A stretch of 64,000 nucleotides of DNA, taken from Sheuella amnicola (GTDB taxonomy: Bacteria > Pseudomonadota > Gammaproteobacteria > Burkholderiales > Burkholderiaceae_B). The stretch lies in the NCBI RefSeq assembly GCF_010499255.1, contig NZ_JAAGRN010000002.1:186001-250000 (forward strand). The letters run 5' to 3'. The translations under genes and the position numbers were made by a program. The notes beneath the pieces are model-generated. The model was not told the DNA's origin, made no database searches, and was given only the letters and a program-made list of their open reading frames with translations. Shown in pieces: positions 53,099-63,545 of this stretch (positions are counted from its first letter, which is position 1; each line of letters begins with the position of its first letter).

Positions 53099-53566
53099 AT
53101 GACAGACAATCAACTAGACGATCTAGATCTGCGAATACTGGATCAACTTCAGATCGACGCCAGCGTGACCAATCAAGCATTGGCCGAACGCGTCCACGCA
53201 TCGCCCCCTACGTGCATGCGCAGAGTGCGTCGCCTGAAAGCCATGGGCATCATAGAAAAACAGGTCGCCATCATCGCGCCCGCCAAAGTACGCAGTTCAC
53301 TGACCGCCATCATTGAAGTCACGCTCGACATTCAAAGCGCGGAACAACTCGAACTATTCGAAAAGCGCGTCGATAACGAGTCGGCCGTCTTGCAATGCTA
53401 TCGCGTATCAACCGGACCGGACTTCGTGCTCATTACTGAAGTCATGGACATGCCCGCTTACCATGCACTCGTTCATCGCGTGCTGACCGCCCAATCCAAT
53501 GTTCGCAATGTCAGGACGTTTTTTTCGGTTCACCGCAGCAAATTCGAAACTCGCATTGTTCTTTAA
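53099..53566 (+). CDS. Lrp/AsnC family transcriptional regulator
   Basis: 155 residues. The N-terminal HTH (LDDLDLRILDQLQIDASVTN, QALAERVHASPPTCMRRVRR) precedes the RAM domain (VLQCYRVSTGPDFVLITEVM). It is divergent from glmS with 157 bp between the start codons. A striking AT palindrome array sits there, probably its own operator, and it may also affect glmS transcription. It is not closely similar to the Lrp protein at 15805. Confidence 0.92.
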   Translation: MTDNQLDDLDLRILDQLQIDASVTNQALAERVHASPPTCMRRVRRLKAMGIIEKQVAIIAPAKVRSSLTAIIEVTLDIQSAEQLELFEKRVDNESAVLQCYRVSTGPDFVLITEVMDMPAYHALVHRVLTAQSNVRNVRTFFSVHRSKFETRIVL

Positions 53567-53597
53567 ATTAATACAGTTAGTCCTGTATGCAAATCAT

Positions 53598-54659
53598 TCA
53601 ATTTCTTGTGCTTGATAGTCCGGCATACACATCCAGATAGCGTTGTGTCATCCGTCCGACGTCATACTCCTGGATCACGTCCACATAAGCAGCTTCGGCC
53701 ATCGCCGCGGCGCGAGCAGGCTGGTCCAGCAAGGTAATGATCTGCTCGGCCATCGCTCTGGCATCCCCGACGGGACACATCAATCCGCGATTGTTCGCTA
53801 TTGTCTCTTTCAATCCACCAGCATCAGTGGCCACGACCGGGACTTTCTGCATCATCGCATCCAGCACGCTTGTTCCCAGCGCTTCAAAGCGGGAGGCCAT
53901 CACAAACACGGACAAGGCAGGATAAAGCTGCTCGACTCCCGTCTCGAAACCAAGAAGGCGGTAGCGGCCGGCCAAGTTCAAATCACGCAAACACTGTTGC
54001 GCGGCTTCTGATGCTTGACCGGATGCACCCCAATGCACGAACACTACATCATCGAATCGCTCACAGACCAAAGAGGCGGCACGAATCAGCGTTACAGGAT
54101 CTTTTTCGGGCGATAGGGCGGATGCAGTGCCCACGATGCGCACTCCCTGTAGCGATTGTTCTTCGATAAAAGCCTGAACACGCGCGTCATCTCCGACAAC
54201 AGCGGGAACCGCGCTCGGGATGACCAAAGTATCAATACCCATTGCACGCGGAGCAACCGCAGCGGCCTCGCTGATCGCGACCATTCTATCGACACGAGAC
54301 CATTTCTGACGGGTCACCCAGGGTTTGGAGCCTGAAGGAAAATTAGTTCTGCGCGTAAACACAACTGGACGGCGATGCGCCCATTTTGTTATGACTGCCC
54401 ACGTTGCGGCTTGGGCAGTTTGCGCATGCACAATATCGTAATGACGGCCATTACGCGCAAGCCACATTGGAAATCCGGGCGTATTGCCAACGCAATGGAC
54501 ACGCAAACCCTGCTCGCGTGCGCGCACAGCTAATACGCCATCACCATGCAATAACAACTCGACATCGTGACCGGCGTCTCGCATGCCCAATGCTGTCAGC
54601 AAAGTCTGCCGTTCGCCGCCACGCCAAGTACGCTCCGTATTGATTTGCAAAACCCGCAT
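53598..54659 (-). CDS. Glycosyltransferase family 4-type protein
   Basis: 353 residues, GT-B fold. The N-terminus MRVLQINTERTWRGGERQTL is typical of GT4 enzymes, with the donor-binding C-terminal half containing VGTASALSPEKDPVTLIRAA, EALGTSVLDAMMQKVPVVAT (the Ex7E-like region reads FEALGTSVLDAM) and DAGGLKETI. The acceptor is unknown; capsule, lipopolysaccharide or glycolipid are possible. The MFS pump gene ends 5 nt upstream, so it is the last gene of the glmU-MFS-GT group. Confidence 0.87.
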   Translation of the reverse strand: MRVLQINTERTWRGGERQTLLTALGMRDAGHDVELLLHGDGVLAVRAREQGLRVHCVGNTPGFPMWLARNGRHYDIVHAQTAQAATWAVITKWAHRRPVVFTRRTNFPSGSKPWVTRQKWSRVDRMVAISEAAAVAPRAMGIDTLVIPSAVPAVVGDDARVQAFIEEQSLQGVRIVGTASALSPEKDPVTLIRAASLVCERFDDVVFVHWGASGQASEAAQQCLRDLNLAGRYRLLGFETGVEQLYPALSVFVMASRFEALGTSVLDAMMQKVPVVATDAGGLKETIANNRGLMCPVGDARAMAEQIITLLDQPARAAAMAEAAYVDVIQEYDVGRMTQRYLDVYAGLSSTRN

Positions 54660-54664
54660 GGTGA

Positions 54665-56086
54665 TCAGCCCCCTGTTCTGGACACATCAGTCTGACGATG
54701 TCGGATCACATTCACCAACACAGCCAACGAGGCGAACGTCACGCCAACCGACAGGCCGAGCGTCGGCCCTGACGATACGCTCAAACTAAAAGCAGATGCA
54801 ACCATCGCGGCGCCAAAAGTCTGACCGAATACACGCGTCGTTGCCTGCAACCCCCCCAAAGCGCCCGCCCGATGTTTAGGTGCCGAACCGATAATCACAC
54901 GATTGTTAGGCGTCTGAAAAAAACCAAATCCCACTCCACCCAATACCATCGCCATCATCAGCCAGATGTCATTAATGCTTGCGGGAGCAAGCACGATCAC
55001 CAAAAGTCCGATAGCCATTGCGCCGGCCCCTACACCACACAGCGCCGCCACTGGGAACATGTTCGACAATCGACCGGCCACCATGGCAATCAATGCAGCT
55101 CCCAATGGCCAGCCAGCCATCAACATACCCACGGACGAAAGCGGACGACTCATCTCTTGTTGCAAATAAAAAGGTAATGACACGAACGTTGCCATCTGGG
55201 CGGAAAACGTACACAACGAAGCCGCAATCGCGAATCGCATCGCGGGTATCTGCAGCAGATCAACGGGAACCAACGGCGCAGGCTGTTGGTAACTTCGACG
55301 CACCAGCACGATCCCGGTCAAAATGCCAAACACAATTAAACATGCGGACTGCCAGACATAGGTCGATGAATAGTCGATTCCGACAATCAGCAAACCGACT
55401 GTCACCATGCTTAACATCGCTGAATTCCAATCGAAACGACCTTTGACAGGACTGACGTCGGGAAGATATTTCACGCCCAACAAAATAATCGCCCCGATCG
55501 GCAAGTTGATAAGAAAGATCCAGTGCCAATTGGAAATCGACAAAATAAATGTCCCGATGGTCGGCCCGATAACCGACATCAGGCCAACCATCATGGCATT
55601 CATCCCAATGCCGCGCGCCATATGCTTAGGAGGGTAAATATGCCGAACAAGCGCCCCAAACAAGCACATGATCGCCGAGCCGCCCAGCCCTTGCAAAACA
55701 CGACAGACTAGCAAGACAGGCAAAGAAGGCGCAAAAGAACTGGCCACCGAAGCGCAAATGAATAGGCTCAACCCATATCGGAATAAACGCTTGAAGCCGG
55801 TGCGCTCGCCAACCGCCGATAATGGTAACAACGTCATCACAAGCGTCAGGCCGTACGCATTGACGATCCAGACCACCGCTGCGGCGGAAACATCCATATC
55901 CTTTGCGATCGCAGGCAACGCAACGTTCGTCATCGACGAGTCCAGCACCGACATGCCGATACCAAAAAGCAATGTCAGCGATGCCCATAAGCGGCGACGC
56001 GAGTCCTGCAAACCTTCGGAATGTTCTGCAGATGGTTGATTAGTCTGTTCTGGTTGACTCAAGATTTTTTCACTGGTCGTTTCCAA
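54665..56086 (-). CDS. DHA2-family major facilitator multidrug efflux protein
   Basis: Up to 473 residues and 14 predicted helices. Helix 1 region [20 protein letters not shown] contains the DHA2 motif D1-like 'LDxTxVNVALP'. Motif A-type loop is seen as [20 protein letters not shown], and motif C as [14 protein letters not shown]. It resembles EmrB/QacA exporters. The only start upstream of helix 1 is a TTG at 56086, which overlaps the glmU 3' end by 28 nt; other TTG codons downstream are possible, so the N-terminus is uncertain. Confidence 0.85.
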   Translation of the reverse strand: METTSEKILSQPEQTNQPSAEHSEGLQDSRRRLWASLTLLFGIGMSVLDSSMTNVALPAIAKDMDVSAAAVVWIVNAYGLTLVMTLLPLSAVGERTGFKRLFRYGLSLFICASVASSFAPSLPVLLVCRVLQGLGGSAIMCLFGALVRHIYPPKHMARGIGMNAMMVGLMSVIGPTIGTFILSISNWHWIFLINLPIGAIILLGVKYLPDVSPVKGRFDWNSAMLSMVTVGLLIVGIDYSSTYVWQSACLIVFGILTGIVLVRRSYQQPAPLVPVDLLQIPAMRFAIAASLCTFSAQMATFVSLPFYLQQEMSRPLSSVGMLMAGWPLGAALIAMVAGRLSNMFPVAALCGVGAGAMAIGLLVIVLAPASINDIWLMMAMVLGGVGFGFFQTPNNRVIIGSAPKHRAGALGGLQATTRVFGQTFGAAMVASAFSLSVSSGPTLGLSVGVTFASLAVLVNVIRHRQTDVSRTGG

Positions 56087-57429
56087 CCGGTAATCGTAAT
56101 CTGTTTAGTTCTTGAAATTGTCAGTTGATCAGCCGGCGCATCCGCAGTCAAGGTCGTTCCGGCACCAAGCGTCGCACCTCGCCCAACACGCACGGGAGCA
56201 ACCAACTGGGTATCCGATCCGATGAACGCATCATCTTCAATCACTGTTCTGAATTTATTTACACCATCGTAATTGCAGGTGATCGTACCTGCGCCGATAT
56301 TCACGCGCGCTCCGACATCCGCATCACCCACATAGGCGAGATGATTGGCTTTACTCCCCTCGCCTAACATCGTGTTTTTCAGTTCAACGAAATTGCCCAC
56401 ATGAGTGCCGTTGCCAAGGCGCGCTCCGGGTCGCAACCGGGCATAAGGTCCAATCCTGGCCTGCTCCCCGACACTGGACTGCTCCAGATGGCTATAGGCC
56501 TCCACGTGGGTCCCGGCACCTAGTGTGACGTTTCGCAACACGCAGTGCGGCCCGATGCGCACACCATCGGCCAAAACGACCTTTCCTTCAAAAATGCAAC
56601 CCACGTCAATCATGACATCCCGACCGCACTCCAATTGACCACGCAAATCGAAGCGAGCCGGATCAACAATTGTGACCCCCGCCTCAAGCTGACGGCGGGC
56701 CAGCTCTGCCTGCCACAACCGCTCAAGCTCAGCTTGCTGAGCTCTACTGTTCACACCCAACGTTTCGAATTGGGCGCTCGGGTGCGCGGTATTAACCACC
56801 AAGCCATCTGCGACCGCCATCCCAATGATATCCGTCAGATAGTACTCGCCTTGCGCATTATTGTTATCCAATCGAGATAACCAACCTTTTAGCGCAGCTG
56901 TAGGCGCCGCGATAATCCCCGTATTCACCTCGTTAATCGAACGTTGCGCTTCGGTGGCATCTTTATGTTCGACAATCGCGCATACCTTGCCTGCAGCGTC
57001 GCGAACAATCCGGCCATAGCCGCTTGGATCTGGCAAAAATTCAGTCAATACAGCCAACCCGCCATCTCGTGACAGCAAGAGCTTGCGCAAAGTATCGGGT
57101 TGAACCAAAGGTACATCGCCATACAGAACAACCGTCACATCGTCGCGGCCATCTTCCTGCAAGAGCCCAACAGTTTGCTGCACTGCATGTCCCGTGCCAA
57201 GTTGCGGCTGCTGTAATGCAAATTTCAAATCTTTTTCCTGTGCATAGGCAGTCTTGACCTGATCCGCACCATGACCCACTACGATGACCACGTTGGCAGC
57301 ATCCAAAGCGCGCGCACTATCCAGAACATGCGACAGCATCGAACGTCCCGCAATCGGATGAAGCACTTTGGGTAAATTCGACTGCATCCGCTTACCCAAC
57401 CCGGCGGCCAGAATAACAATGTTCAACAT
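56059..57429 (-). CDS. glmU: Bifunctional GlcN-1-P acetyltransferase / GlcNAc-1-P uridylyltransferase
   Basis: Makes UDP-GlcNAc. 456 residues. The N-terminal pyrophosphorylase domain has [20 protein letters not shown] and [10 protein letters not shown], with [11 protein letters not shown]. The C-terminal left-handed beta helix has hexapeptide repeats ([20 protein letters not shown]) and the acetyltransferase motif [20 protein letters not shown], then [14 protein letters not shown]. It heads a minus-strand group with the MFS and glycosyltransferase genes and supplies sugar nucleotide in the same pathway as glmS. Confidence 0.95.
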   Translation of the reverse strand: MLNIVILAAGLGKRMQSNLPKVLHPIAGRSMLSHVLDSARALDAANVVIVVGHGADQVKTAYAQEKDLKFALQQPQLGTGHAVQQTVGLLQEDGRDDVTVVLYGDVPLVQPDTLRKLLLSRDGGLAVLTEFLPDPSGYGRIVRDAAGKVCAIVEHKDATEAQRSINEVNTGIIAAPTAALKGWLSRLDNNNAQGEYYLTDIIGMAVADGLVVNTAHPSAQFETLGVNSRAQQAELERLWQAELARRQLEAGVTIVDPARFDLRGQLECGRDVMIDVGCIFEGKVVLADGVRIGPHCVLRNVTLGAGTHVEAYSHLEQSSVGEQARIGPYARLRPGARLGNGTHVGNFVELKNTMLGEGSKANHLAYVGDADVGARVNIGAGTITCNYDGVNKFRTVIEDDAFIGSDTQLVAPVRVGRGATLGAGTTLTADAPADQLTISRTKQITITGWKRPVKKS

Positions 57430-57478
57430 AATTTATTTAATGTAAAAATTCGAGAAATAACTTAGGCACGTGGTTTTT

Positions 57479-58009
57479 CTAGGTGCTTTTTTTAGACGAT
57501 CGAGCACGTGGCGACGCGTTACCGGACTTGCCGGAAGTTTTGGCCGGAGTCTGGTCCGACTCGGTAGACACCCCTTTCGATATAGGCGCCATTGATGCCG
57601 CGGTTGCCGCCGCCACTTGGTTGAATTGTTGCTGCAACATGTCCCACCATGCTTGCGCAACGGGTGGAACATCTTGCTTGTCTTTTGCATCCGTTGCGCC
57701 CGCCACGAACGATTTCAGGGTTTGAATTGTCGCCAACTGAACCTCCATGCCTTGAATCGTACTCGTGAGCATGGAAAGATTAATTTTTAGCCAATTTTCT
57801 ACCGTTTTGAGCTCCGCAATTCGCTTTTCAAGATCTTCCGGGTTTAAAGTCGGCGCCATCGGCGAGGCTGCGGATGCAGAGGTCCCTCCTGTCATGCCGG
57901 AAAAGGCCTGACGCATCATTTCCATGCTCGCAAGCAGGGGGTTCGCCGCCTGTTCGCCCGTCTGGCCAAATCCAGGCAATACAAAGGGATTAGAAGCGGA
58001 TGTGCTCAT
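57479..58009 (-). CDS. phaM: PhaM-like polyhydroxyalkanoate granule regulatory protein
   Basis: 176 residues. PhaM binds PHA synthase, granules and the nucleoid in Ralstonia. The central helix pattern LNPEDLEKRIAELKTVENWL then TSTIQGMEVQLATIQTLKSF is the PhaM/phasin-like signature, and the C-terminus is a Lys/Ser/Pro/Ala-rich basic tail (KTSGKSGNASPRARSSKKST) as used for DNA binding. The ATG at 58009 follows AAGGA; the frame is open from 58030. It implies PHA storage in this organism. Confidence 0.83.
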   Translation of the reverse strand: MSTSASNPFVLPGFGQTGEQAANPLLASMEMMRQAFSGMTGGTSASAASPMAPTLNPEDLEKRIAELKTVENWLKINLSMLTSTIQGMEVQLATIQTLKSFVAGATDAKDKQDVPPVAQAWWDMLQQQFNQVAAATAASMAPISKGVSTESDQTPAKTSGKSGNASPRARSSKKST

Positions 58010-58072
58010 AACGGTGGTCCTTTTTGCCAATGTTGCCTATGATATTACTAGGATCGGTGGGACAATACACGC

Positions 58073-58291
58073 ATGCAGACTATTAGCTTAAACGAACTTG
58101 AAGCAGCCATTAATTACTGGCGCCAACACAATCCATCTGTCGGAGAGGAAATGCGCCTTTGCAAAGAGGCCTCTTCACTCGCGACACCCTATGCGCGAAT
58201 GATTATCGAACATCTCACCGAATTACCCCTAAACGAGTTATCCGATCGAGCCCGCGAAGCCTTAAGTGTCTGGCAAAAATCGAGGGGTTAA
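58073..58291 (+). CDS. DUF3717 family small protein
   Basis: 72 residues. MQTISLNELEAAINYWRQHN followed by RLCKEASSLATPYARMIIEH matches my memory of DUF3717, a burkholderial family with no known function. It overlaps the end of the convergent sco gene by 4 nt and is divergent from phaM. Confidence 0.8.
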   Translation: MQTISLNELEAAINYWRQHNPSVGEEMRLCKEASSLATPYARMIIEHLTELPLNELSDRAREALSVWQKSRG

Positions 58292-58893
58292 CGCAAGAGT
58301 TGCTCGATATCGTTCTTGATTGCCGCCACTCCGGCTTGATTACTCAGTAAGACTCGGGCTTCACCTCGAGTATCCAGCAGATAAAACATCGCGCTATGGT
58401 CCATGCTGTAGTCGCCGGATTTGCCTTTGGGAGACTTGGCGAAATAAGCCTTGAATGATGCGGCAGCTTTCTTGACCTGCTCAACTGTACCGGTCAATCC
58501 GATAAAACGGGAATCAAATCCGGTTACATAGGCTTTCATGACTTCCTGAGTATCGCGCTCAGGATCAACCGTGACCATAATGATCTGGACTCTATCCGCT
58601 TTCTCCCCAAGAAGTCGCATGACTTCCGTTAATTCGGCCAACGCGGAAGGACAAATATCGGGACATTGCGTGTATCCAAAAAAGATCAGCGTGACCTTGC
58701 CCTTGAAAATATCCGGGTTATAGGTTTTGCCATCCATGCCGACCAGGGTCCAACCTTGGCCAAGCTTAGTTCCCGTGATGTCGCTTCCTTTGAAATCAAG
58801 CTTCGAATCCTTGCACGAAGAAAGAAGCAACGTGACCGCCAGGGCTATACCACCCTTAAAAACCTTACGTCGGGCTAATTGCAATTCAAACAT
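58288..58893 (-). CDS. SCO1/SenC/PrrC copper chaperone
   Basis: About 201 residues. Helps build the CuA site of cytochrome c oxidase. It starts MFELQLARRKVFKGGIALAV with a lipoprotein-type lipobox LLLSSC. The thioredoxin fold has the copper-binding CxxxC in GYTQCPDICPSAL and the distal His in MDHSAMFYLLD. The longer frame to 59082 is only the 5' extension overlapping ctaB and is not used. It lies 11 nt after the ctaB stop in the cox gene cluster. Confidence 0.92.
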   Translation of the reverse strand: MFELQLARRKVFKGGIALAVTLLLSSCKDSKLDFKGSDITGTKLGQGWTLVGMDGKTYNPDIFKGKVTLIFFGYTQCPDICPSALAELTEVMRLLGEKADRVQIIMVTVDPERDTQEVMKAYVTGFDSRFIGLTGTVEQVKKAAASFKAYFAKSPKGKSGDYSMDHSAMFYLLDTRGEARVLLSNQAGVAAIKNDIEQLLR

Positions 58894-58904
58894 CCTTGTA
58901 TCGA

Positions 58905-59798
58905 TCAGCGACCAACAATAAGCCAATGATCCAGCAACAAGGCCAGAAACAGAAGCGAGAGATAAAGAATGGAAAAGCGGAATAATTTGCGTGCCAGCTC
59001 GTCGCTGTAATCCCTGTACAGTCGCCAAGCGTAGTAAACAAACATAAGTCCAAGCAGCAGTGCAGCCAGCAAATATAGCCAACCACTCATCTGAACGATA
59101 TAAGGAAAAATCGTGGTGGCAAGCAAAGCAACGCTGTAAAGCAGGATATGCAACCGGGTGAACTGTTGGCCATGTGTGACCGGCAACATGGGTAAGCCAG
59201 CTCGCGCATAATCATGGCTACGGTAAAGCGCAAGCGCCCAGAAATGAGGCGGAGTCCAGATAAAAATAATTAACACCAAAAGCCACGCCTCGGCGGGAAC
59301 GGAATCGGCGATCGCAGCCCAGCCAAGCGCCGGAGGCATCGCACCCGAAAGTCCACCGATCACAATGTTTTGCGGAGTGCGCGGCTTAAGAATCATGGTG
59401 TAAATCACGGCATATCCGACAAAAGTCGCAAAGGTCAGCCACATCGTCAGGGCGTTCACCCATCGATAGAGAATAACCATGCCCAATCCACCCAGCAAAC
59501 CGGAAAGAATCATCACTTGCGCTGTTGAAATCGTGCCTTGCGCTGTTGCACGCCTGGCAGTACGCAACATCCGGGCATCGATCTGCTGTTCGATCAGACA
59601 ATTCATCGCAAATGCGGCGGCTGCAAGCAACCAGATCCCTATCGTACCGGCCACCACTTTTTGTATGTCCGGCATGCCGGGGGTAGCCAAAAACATGCCG
59701 ATCACCGCGCAAAACACCGCGAGCTGGGTGACGCGGGGCTTTGTCAGAACGAGATACTGACGAAACAAACCGGGAGTGGTGGATGCAATACTGGACAT
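58905..59798 (-). CDS. ctaB: Protoheme IX farnesyltransferase (heme O synthase)
   Basis: 297 residues, a UbiA-family membrane enzyme with about eight to nine helices. It attaches farnesyl to heme B. The prenyl-diphosphate motif is [20 protein letters not shown] (N-x3-E/D-x3-D), and the second is in [18 protein letters not shown]. It lies 18 nt downstream of ctaA and feeds it with heme O. The neighbouring sco and ctaA confirm its role in aa3 oxidase biogenesis. Confidence 0.94.
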   Translation of the reverse strand: MSSIASTTPGLFRQYLVLTKPRVTQLAVFCAVIGMFLATPGMPDIQKVVAGTIGIWLLAAAAFAMNCLIEQQIDARMLRTARRATAQGTISTAQVMILSGLLGGLGMVILYRWVNALTMWLTFATFVGYAVIYTMILKPRTPQNIVIGGLSGAMPPALGWAAIADSVPAEAWLLVLIIFIWTPPHFWALALYRSHDYARAGLPMLPVTHGQQFTRLHILLYSVALLATTIFPYIVQMSGWLYLLAALLLGLMFVYYAWRLYRDYSDELARKLFRFSILYLSLLFLALLLDHWLIVGR

Positions 59799-59816
59799 GG
59801 CTTTAATCTTGAAAAT

Positions 59817-60845
59817 CTAACGTGATTGTACCGACAAGCCGGGCAGGGATGCTCGACCAATCCTGACCAGAAGTGTGACCAGCGTCAACACCAATCCGGC
59901 AGCTCCCCCGTTGTGCAAAACAGCAATCACTAGTGGCCACTGGAAAAAGATTGTCGTCAGCCCGGTCAACAATTGCGCACCAAGCAAAATAAGCAACAAA
60001 TTGGATGGCCCCTGCAATCCACTCTGTGAACGCAATCGCACACCAAGGGTTACAAGATATGCGAATACAAGAAACGCGAAATTACGATGCACCCAATGTA
60101 TCGCCGTCAGGGCTGACTGTGAAATCATTTCACCACCCGGAAGCTCGCCAAGACCCCGTACGATTGAAAATCCGTTCTTCATGTCCATTTCGGGCAGCCA
60201 TTGTCCGTGGCACGTCGGAAAATCCATGCAAGCCAATGCCGCATAATTGGTACTCACCCAACCACCAAGGGCAATCTGTATAAATAACAAAACGAGCCCG
60301 AACGCCACCCATGGCTGCCAGCGTTTAGACACGAGCTGCACCTGTTGATGAACCTTCTCTCGTGCGGCTAGCCACGTCATCAGGCCCAACAGCAACATCC
60401 CGCCAAGCAAATGGCCTGTCACGACTGCAGGCATCAATTTATGTGTCACGGTCCAGGCGCCAAACGCACCTTGCACACAGACTGCAATCAGGGCAACAAA
60501 GGCCAACACCGGGGACTGGCCAAATTTCTCACGATATCGCCATGCCATCCAACTGATGCAGATAATGAGCAAGCCAAGCAATGCTCCGACATATCGGTGA
60601 ATCATCTCAATCCATGCCTTAGGCAAAGTGACAGGCCCATCAGGCATCACTTTGACGGCTTCTCTGATATCTTGTAGAGCACCTACTGGCGTAATATTCC
60701 CGTAGCATCCCGGCCAATCGGGGCATCCCAGCCCCGAATCCGTCAGGCGCACAAAAGCGCCGAACATGATCAGATCAAGCGTCAAAAACCAGGTCAAGAA
60801 CAGAATCTTGCGATAGCGCGCACGCACCTTGTCATCCATGGCCAT
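59817..60845 (-). CDS. ctaA: Heme A synthase
   Basis: 342 residues and about eight helices. Oxidises the heme O methyl group to the formyl of heme A. Conserved features include the RLTDSGLGCPDWPGCYG loop with its Cys pair and the His ligands in EMIHRYVGALLGL and TGHLLGGMLLLGL; further His are in IHWVHRNFAFLVF. It starts immediately after the stop of the upstream thioredoxin-like gene. Confidence 0.93.
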   Translation of the reverse strand: MAMDDKVRARYRKILFLTWFLTLDLIMFGAFVRLTDSGLGCPDWPGCYGNITPVGALQDIREAVKVMPDGPVTLPKAWIEMIHRYVGALLGLLIICISWMAWRYREKFGQSPVLAFVALIAVCVQGAFGAWTVTHKLMPAVVTGHLLGGMLLLGLMTWLAAREKVHQQVQLVSKRWQPWVAFGLVLLFIQIALGGWVSTNYAALACMDFPTCHGQWLPEMDMKNGFSIVRGLGELPGGEMISQSALTAIHWVHRNFAFLVFAYLVTLGVRLRSQSGLQGPSNLLLILLGAQLLTGLTTIFFQWPLVIAVLHNGGAAGLVLTLVTLLVRIGRASLPGLSVQSR

Positions 60846-61475
60846 TTACCCGACTCTGGAGTTGTAAACCAGCTTGCTGATATCTTTTCGCACTTTTTCC
60901 GGAATGGCATTCGCTGGATAATCCATGATCAAATTGCCAAGCGGATCGATAATCCACATTGGGTCTGCCAACGCTTGCCCTGCCGACACATCAGGTCCGG
61001 CATGTGTCGTTAAAAACTTGCGTAGCTGATCCGGATTCACCCGAACCATAACCGTACCTTTATAGGCATCAAGCACTTTTTCGGGGATTTGTGCATCATC
61101 GGTAATAAACCAGATCCGCATCAATCGCTCTACATTCTTACCCTGACTTGCATGCGAATTACGCAAAATGAACAATTTTCTCGCGCATGAATCCGGGCAA
61201 GCCCCTCCATCCGCGGTTGCAAGCAGCCATTTGCCTTTCAAAGTATTCAGGTCGAATGGTTGTCCATCCAGGGTCGTTAATTTGAGATCGTTGGCAGACG
61301 GCATCGGGCGCTGCGGCTCGATAAACTGTCCATAGGCCGCACTTCCGTCCGGTCGCCAATCGGGATTGAAATACATCAATACCGCTCCGATAACAGGCGC
61401 CAGACTCATCAGAAAGATCAACACCAGAGGAGTTCTGGATCTTGGTTTGTTGGTCATCTTGGGGTTCTGATTCAT
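60846..61475 (-). CDS. Membrane-anchored thioredoxin-fold cox accessory protein
   Basis: About 209 residues. An N-terminal membrane anchor (LVLIFLMSLAPVIGAVLMYF) is followed by a periplasmic domain. The CxxxC motif in ATADGGACPDSCARKLFIL is Sco-like, but no clear distal His ligand was found, so copper binding is uncertain. Proteins of this kind occupy the same place between SURF1 and CtaA in burkholderial cox clusters. It is probably a redox or assembly factor. Confidence 0.75.
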   Translation of the reverse strand: MNQNPKMTNKPRSRTPLVLIFLMSLAPVIGAVLMYFNPDWRPDGSAAYGQFIEPQRPMPSANDLKLTTLDGQPFDLNTLKGKWLLATADGGACPDSCARKLFILRNSHASQGKNVERLMRIWFITDDAQIPEKVLDAYKGTVMVRVNPDQLRKFLTTHAGPDVSAGQALADPMWIIDPLGNLIMDYPANAIPEKVRKDISKLVYNSRVG

Positions 61476-61508
61476 GGCAATTATCACTATTCAAACTTCT
61501 AAGAAAAA

Positions 61509-62318
61509 TTATTTTGCGGTTTTTAGCTTACGCAAAGTCTTATAGATTAATCCCAGAAGGACCAACCCTGCTATCGCAGCAAAACCAAACCACTGTATTG
61601 CGTAACCGATGTTCTTGTCCGAGTCGACAGAAGGGCCGGGCCATACTCGAGTCAGACCATCATCGACCTCATCTAGTTGCATTAAAACTACCGGAAGGAA
61701 CCTTAATCCGGTTCTATGACTTAATTCGTTCACATCCAGGTTTTGCACTCTGAGCAACGTTTCGGTCGTGGCGGGCGATTTCTCTTCACCGCCTATCGGC
61801 CAATTATCCGGCAAACCCTTTTCCGGTCGCGCAATGGGACTCCACAGCTCATAAAGTCTCGGCACCCTCAAAGATATCTCACCACTTACTTTTTGCATCC
61901 CGGGAGGTGCTTGAAAATTCTTCATCGGGGTTTGCATATTGCCGGGCAAGGTTGAAAGCGGTCTTGCCAACCAGCCTCGCAGTACGAGCAGCGCCCGACC
62001 ATCCTCGAGTTTAAGCGGGGTTGCCAGCCATAAGCCGGGCTTACCCTCAAGATTACGGTTATCCAATAACAGACTGTACTTGTTTAACCAAATGCCTTCA
62101 GCTTTCGCAGGACGCCATGGCAATAAATCCTTGTCATCAGTAGTGGCATCTAAGTTGACCGCCTCCCGACTTCTTCCTCGTTCGATTGCTTCGGCAATCA
62201 CACGTCTTTCATCTGCTCTGGATAACTGCCAGTTTCCCAGCGATATAAAGCCCGCTGTCAAAACGGCAAGCAAAATCATCGCAACTACATTGAGCATCTG
62301 CGTGTGCGATTTAGCCAT
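61509..62318 (-). CDS. SURF1 family cytochrome oxidase assembly protein
   Basis: 269 residues with two membrane helices, near residues 10-28 (VVAMILLAVLTAGFISLGNW) and near the C-terminus (YAIQWFGFAAIAGLVLLGLI), flanking a periplasmic domain. The motif GNWQLSRADERR is the SURF1 N-terminal signature and LLVLRGWLAR the internal one. SURF1 helps insert heme A into subunit I. Confidence 0.92.
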   Translation of the reverse strand: MAKSHTQMLNVVAMILLAVLTAGFISLGNWQLSRADERRVIAEAIERGRSREAVNLDATTDDKDLLPWRPAKAEGIWLNKYSLLLDNRNLEGKPGLWLATPLKLEDGRALLVLRGWLARPLSTLPGNMQTPMKNFQAPPGMQKVSGEISLRVPRLYELWSPIARPEKGLPDNWPIGGEEKSPATTETLLRVQNLDVNELSHRTGLRFLPVVLMQLDEVDDGLTRVWPGPSVDSDKNIGYAIQWFGFAAIAGLVLLGLIYKTLRKLKTAK

Positions 62319-62353
62319 GTCTGAGATAATTCCTTTTTTAGGCGGAGGGCCCG

Positions 62354-62554
62354 ATGCGTATCATTGTAGGACTGGCTTTCATCATTATCTTAGGTAGTCT
62401 GGCGTCGGCGCTGTTTTATCTCATGCGCGACAAGGGCGCCAGCAATAAAACCGTCAATGCCTTAACAGTCAGGATCGGTTTATCGGTCGTGCTGTTTTTG
62501 TTTCTGCTCTTTGCCCATTGGATGGGATGGATCGAAACAACCGGTTTTAAATGA
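62354..62554 (+). CDS. DUF2909 twin-transmembrane protein
   Basis: 66 residues with two helices, IIVGLAFIIILGSLASALFY and IGLSVVLFLFLLFAHWMGWI. This small family is found beside ctaE and surf1 in burkholderial cox clusters. It is the only gene on the plus strand in this part of the cluster. Its role is unknown. Confidence 0.85.
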   Translation: MRIIVGLAFIIILGSLASALFYLMRDKGASNKTVNALTVRIGLSVVLFLFLLFAHWMGWIETTGFK

Positions 62555-62580
62555 TTGATGTTTGTTGCCAATTAAAAGAA

Positions 62581-62610
62581 AAGGCCGGCATTTGAAGCCG
62601 GCCTTTTTTT
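62581..62610. terminator. Bidirectional terminator between DUF2909 and ctaE
   Basis: AAGGCCGGC-N7-GCCGGCCTT with a T7 tract on the plus side and an A-rich run on the other. It separates two convergent genes, ending both transcripts. Confidence 0.9.
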
Positions 62611-62633
62611 CTACGGTGCAAGACCGTCCGGCA

Positions 62634-63509
62634 TTAGAACCAATAAACGAAAAGGTACAGTCCGAGCCAGACAACGTCCACAAAGTGCCAGTACCAAGCG
62701 GCACCTTCAAAACCAAAGTGGTTATCGGCGGTAAAGTGGCCTTTCATTAGACGGACCAAGATAACGGCCAGCATGGTTGCACCCAGCAACACGTGAAAAC
62801 CGTGAAAGCCGGTGAGCAAGAAGAATAGCGAACCATATGCTCCTGAGCTGAACTTGAGGTTCAGTGCATGATAAGCATGGTAATACTCATATCCCTGACA
62901 AGCGACGAAGATGAAACCCAGAAGTATCGTGGCAAACAACCAGAACTTTGCTTTACCGCGGTGATCTTCACGCAAAGCGTGGTGCGAGATCGTCAGTGTT
63001 ACGCCAGAGGTCAACAGCAACGCCGTATTGATCGTCGGTAGCCAGAACGGTCCCATCGTTTGAAAAACTTCAACAACGCCGGCAGGACCGGTATTGGGCC
63101 AGACGGCAACAAACGTTGGCCATAGCAGTTGCTTGTGATCAAGATCGCCAAGCCAAGGTGTGGTCACAGAACGCGTATACCAAAGCGCACCGAAAAAGGC
63201 TGCAAAAAACATCACTTCGGAGAAGATGAACCAACTCATGCTCCAGCGATAAGAGACATCGATGCGCTTGCTGTTCAAGCCCGTCTCTTCTTCATGAATC
63301 GCATCACCGAACCAGTGGTACAACACAACAATCAGACCGACCAGACCGGCATAGACCGCCCACTTGGCAGGATCAATACCGTTCACCCAGGCTGATGCGC
63401 CAAGCATCACTACCAGGAGCGCAAAACTGGCGCGAACCGGGTGGGCGGAATCATTGGGCACGTAATAGTACGGAGCCTCTTTGCCTTGGATAGAGTGGGA
63501 TGCACTCAT
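62634..63509 (-). CDS. ctaE: Cytochrome c oxidase subunit III
   Basis: 291 residues. It starts MSASHSIQGKEAPYYYVPND at the ATG six bases after GGAGA; a further Met at 63521 is possible. Seven helices are visible, with WFIFSEVMFFAAFFGALWYT and LLTGFHGFHVLLGATMLAVI carrying typical subunit III residues. The C-terminus WYWHFVDVVWLGLYLFVYWF is the usual end. Confidence 0.95.
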   Translation of the reverse strand: MSASHSIQGKEAPYYYVPNDSAHPVRASFALLVVMLGASAWVNGIDPAKWAVYAGLVGLIVVLYHWFGDAIHEEETGLNSKRIDVSYRWSMSWFIFSEVMFFAAFFGALWYTRSVTTPWLGDLDHKQLLWPTFVAVWPNTGPAGVVEVFQTMGPFWLPTINTALLLTSGVTLTISHHALREDHRGKAKFWLFATILLGFIFVACQGYEYYHAYHALNLKFSSGAYGSLFFLLTGFHGFHVLLGATMLAVILVRLMKGHFTADNHFGFEGAAWYWHFVDVVWLGLYLFVYWF

Positions 63510-63545
63510 GTCATTCTCCATGCTGCAGATAGTTAATTACCGGTC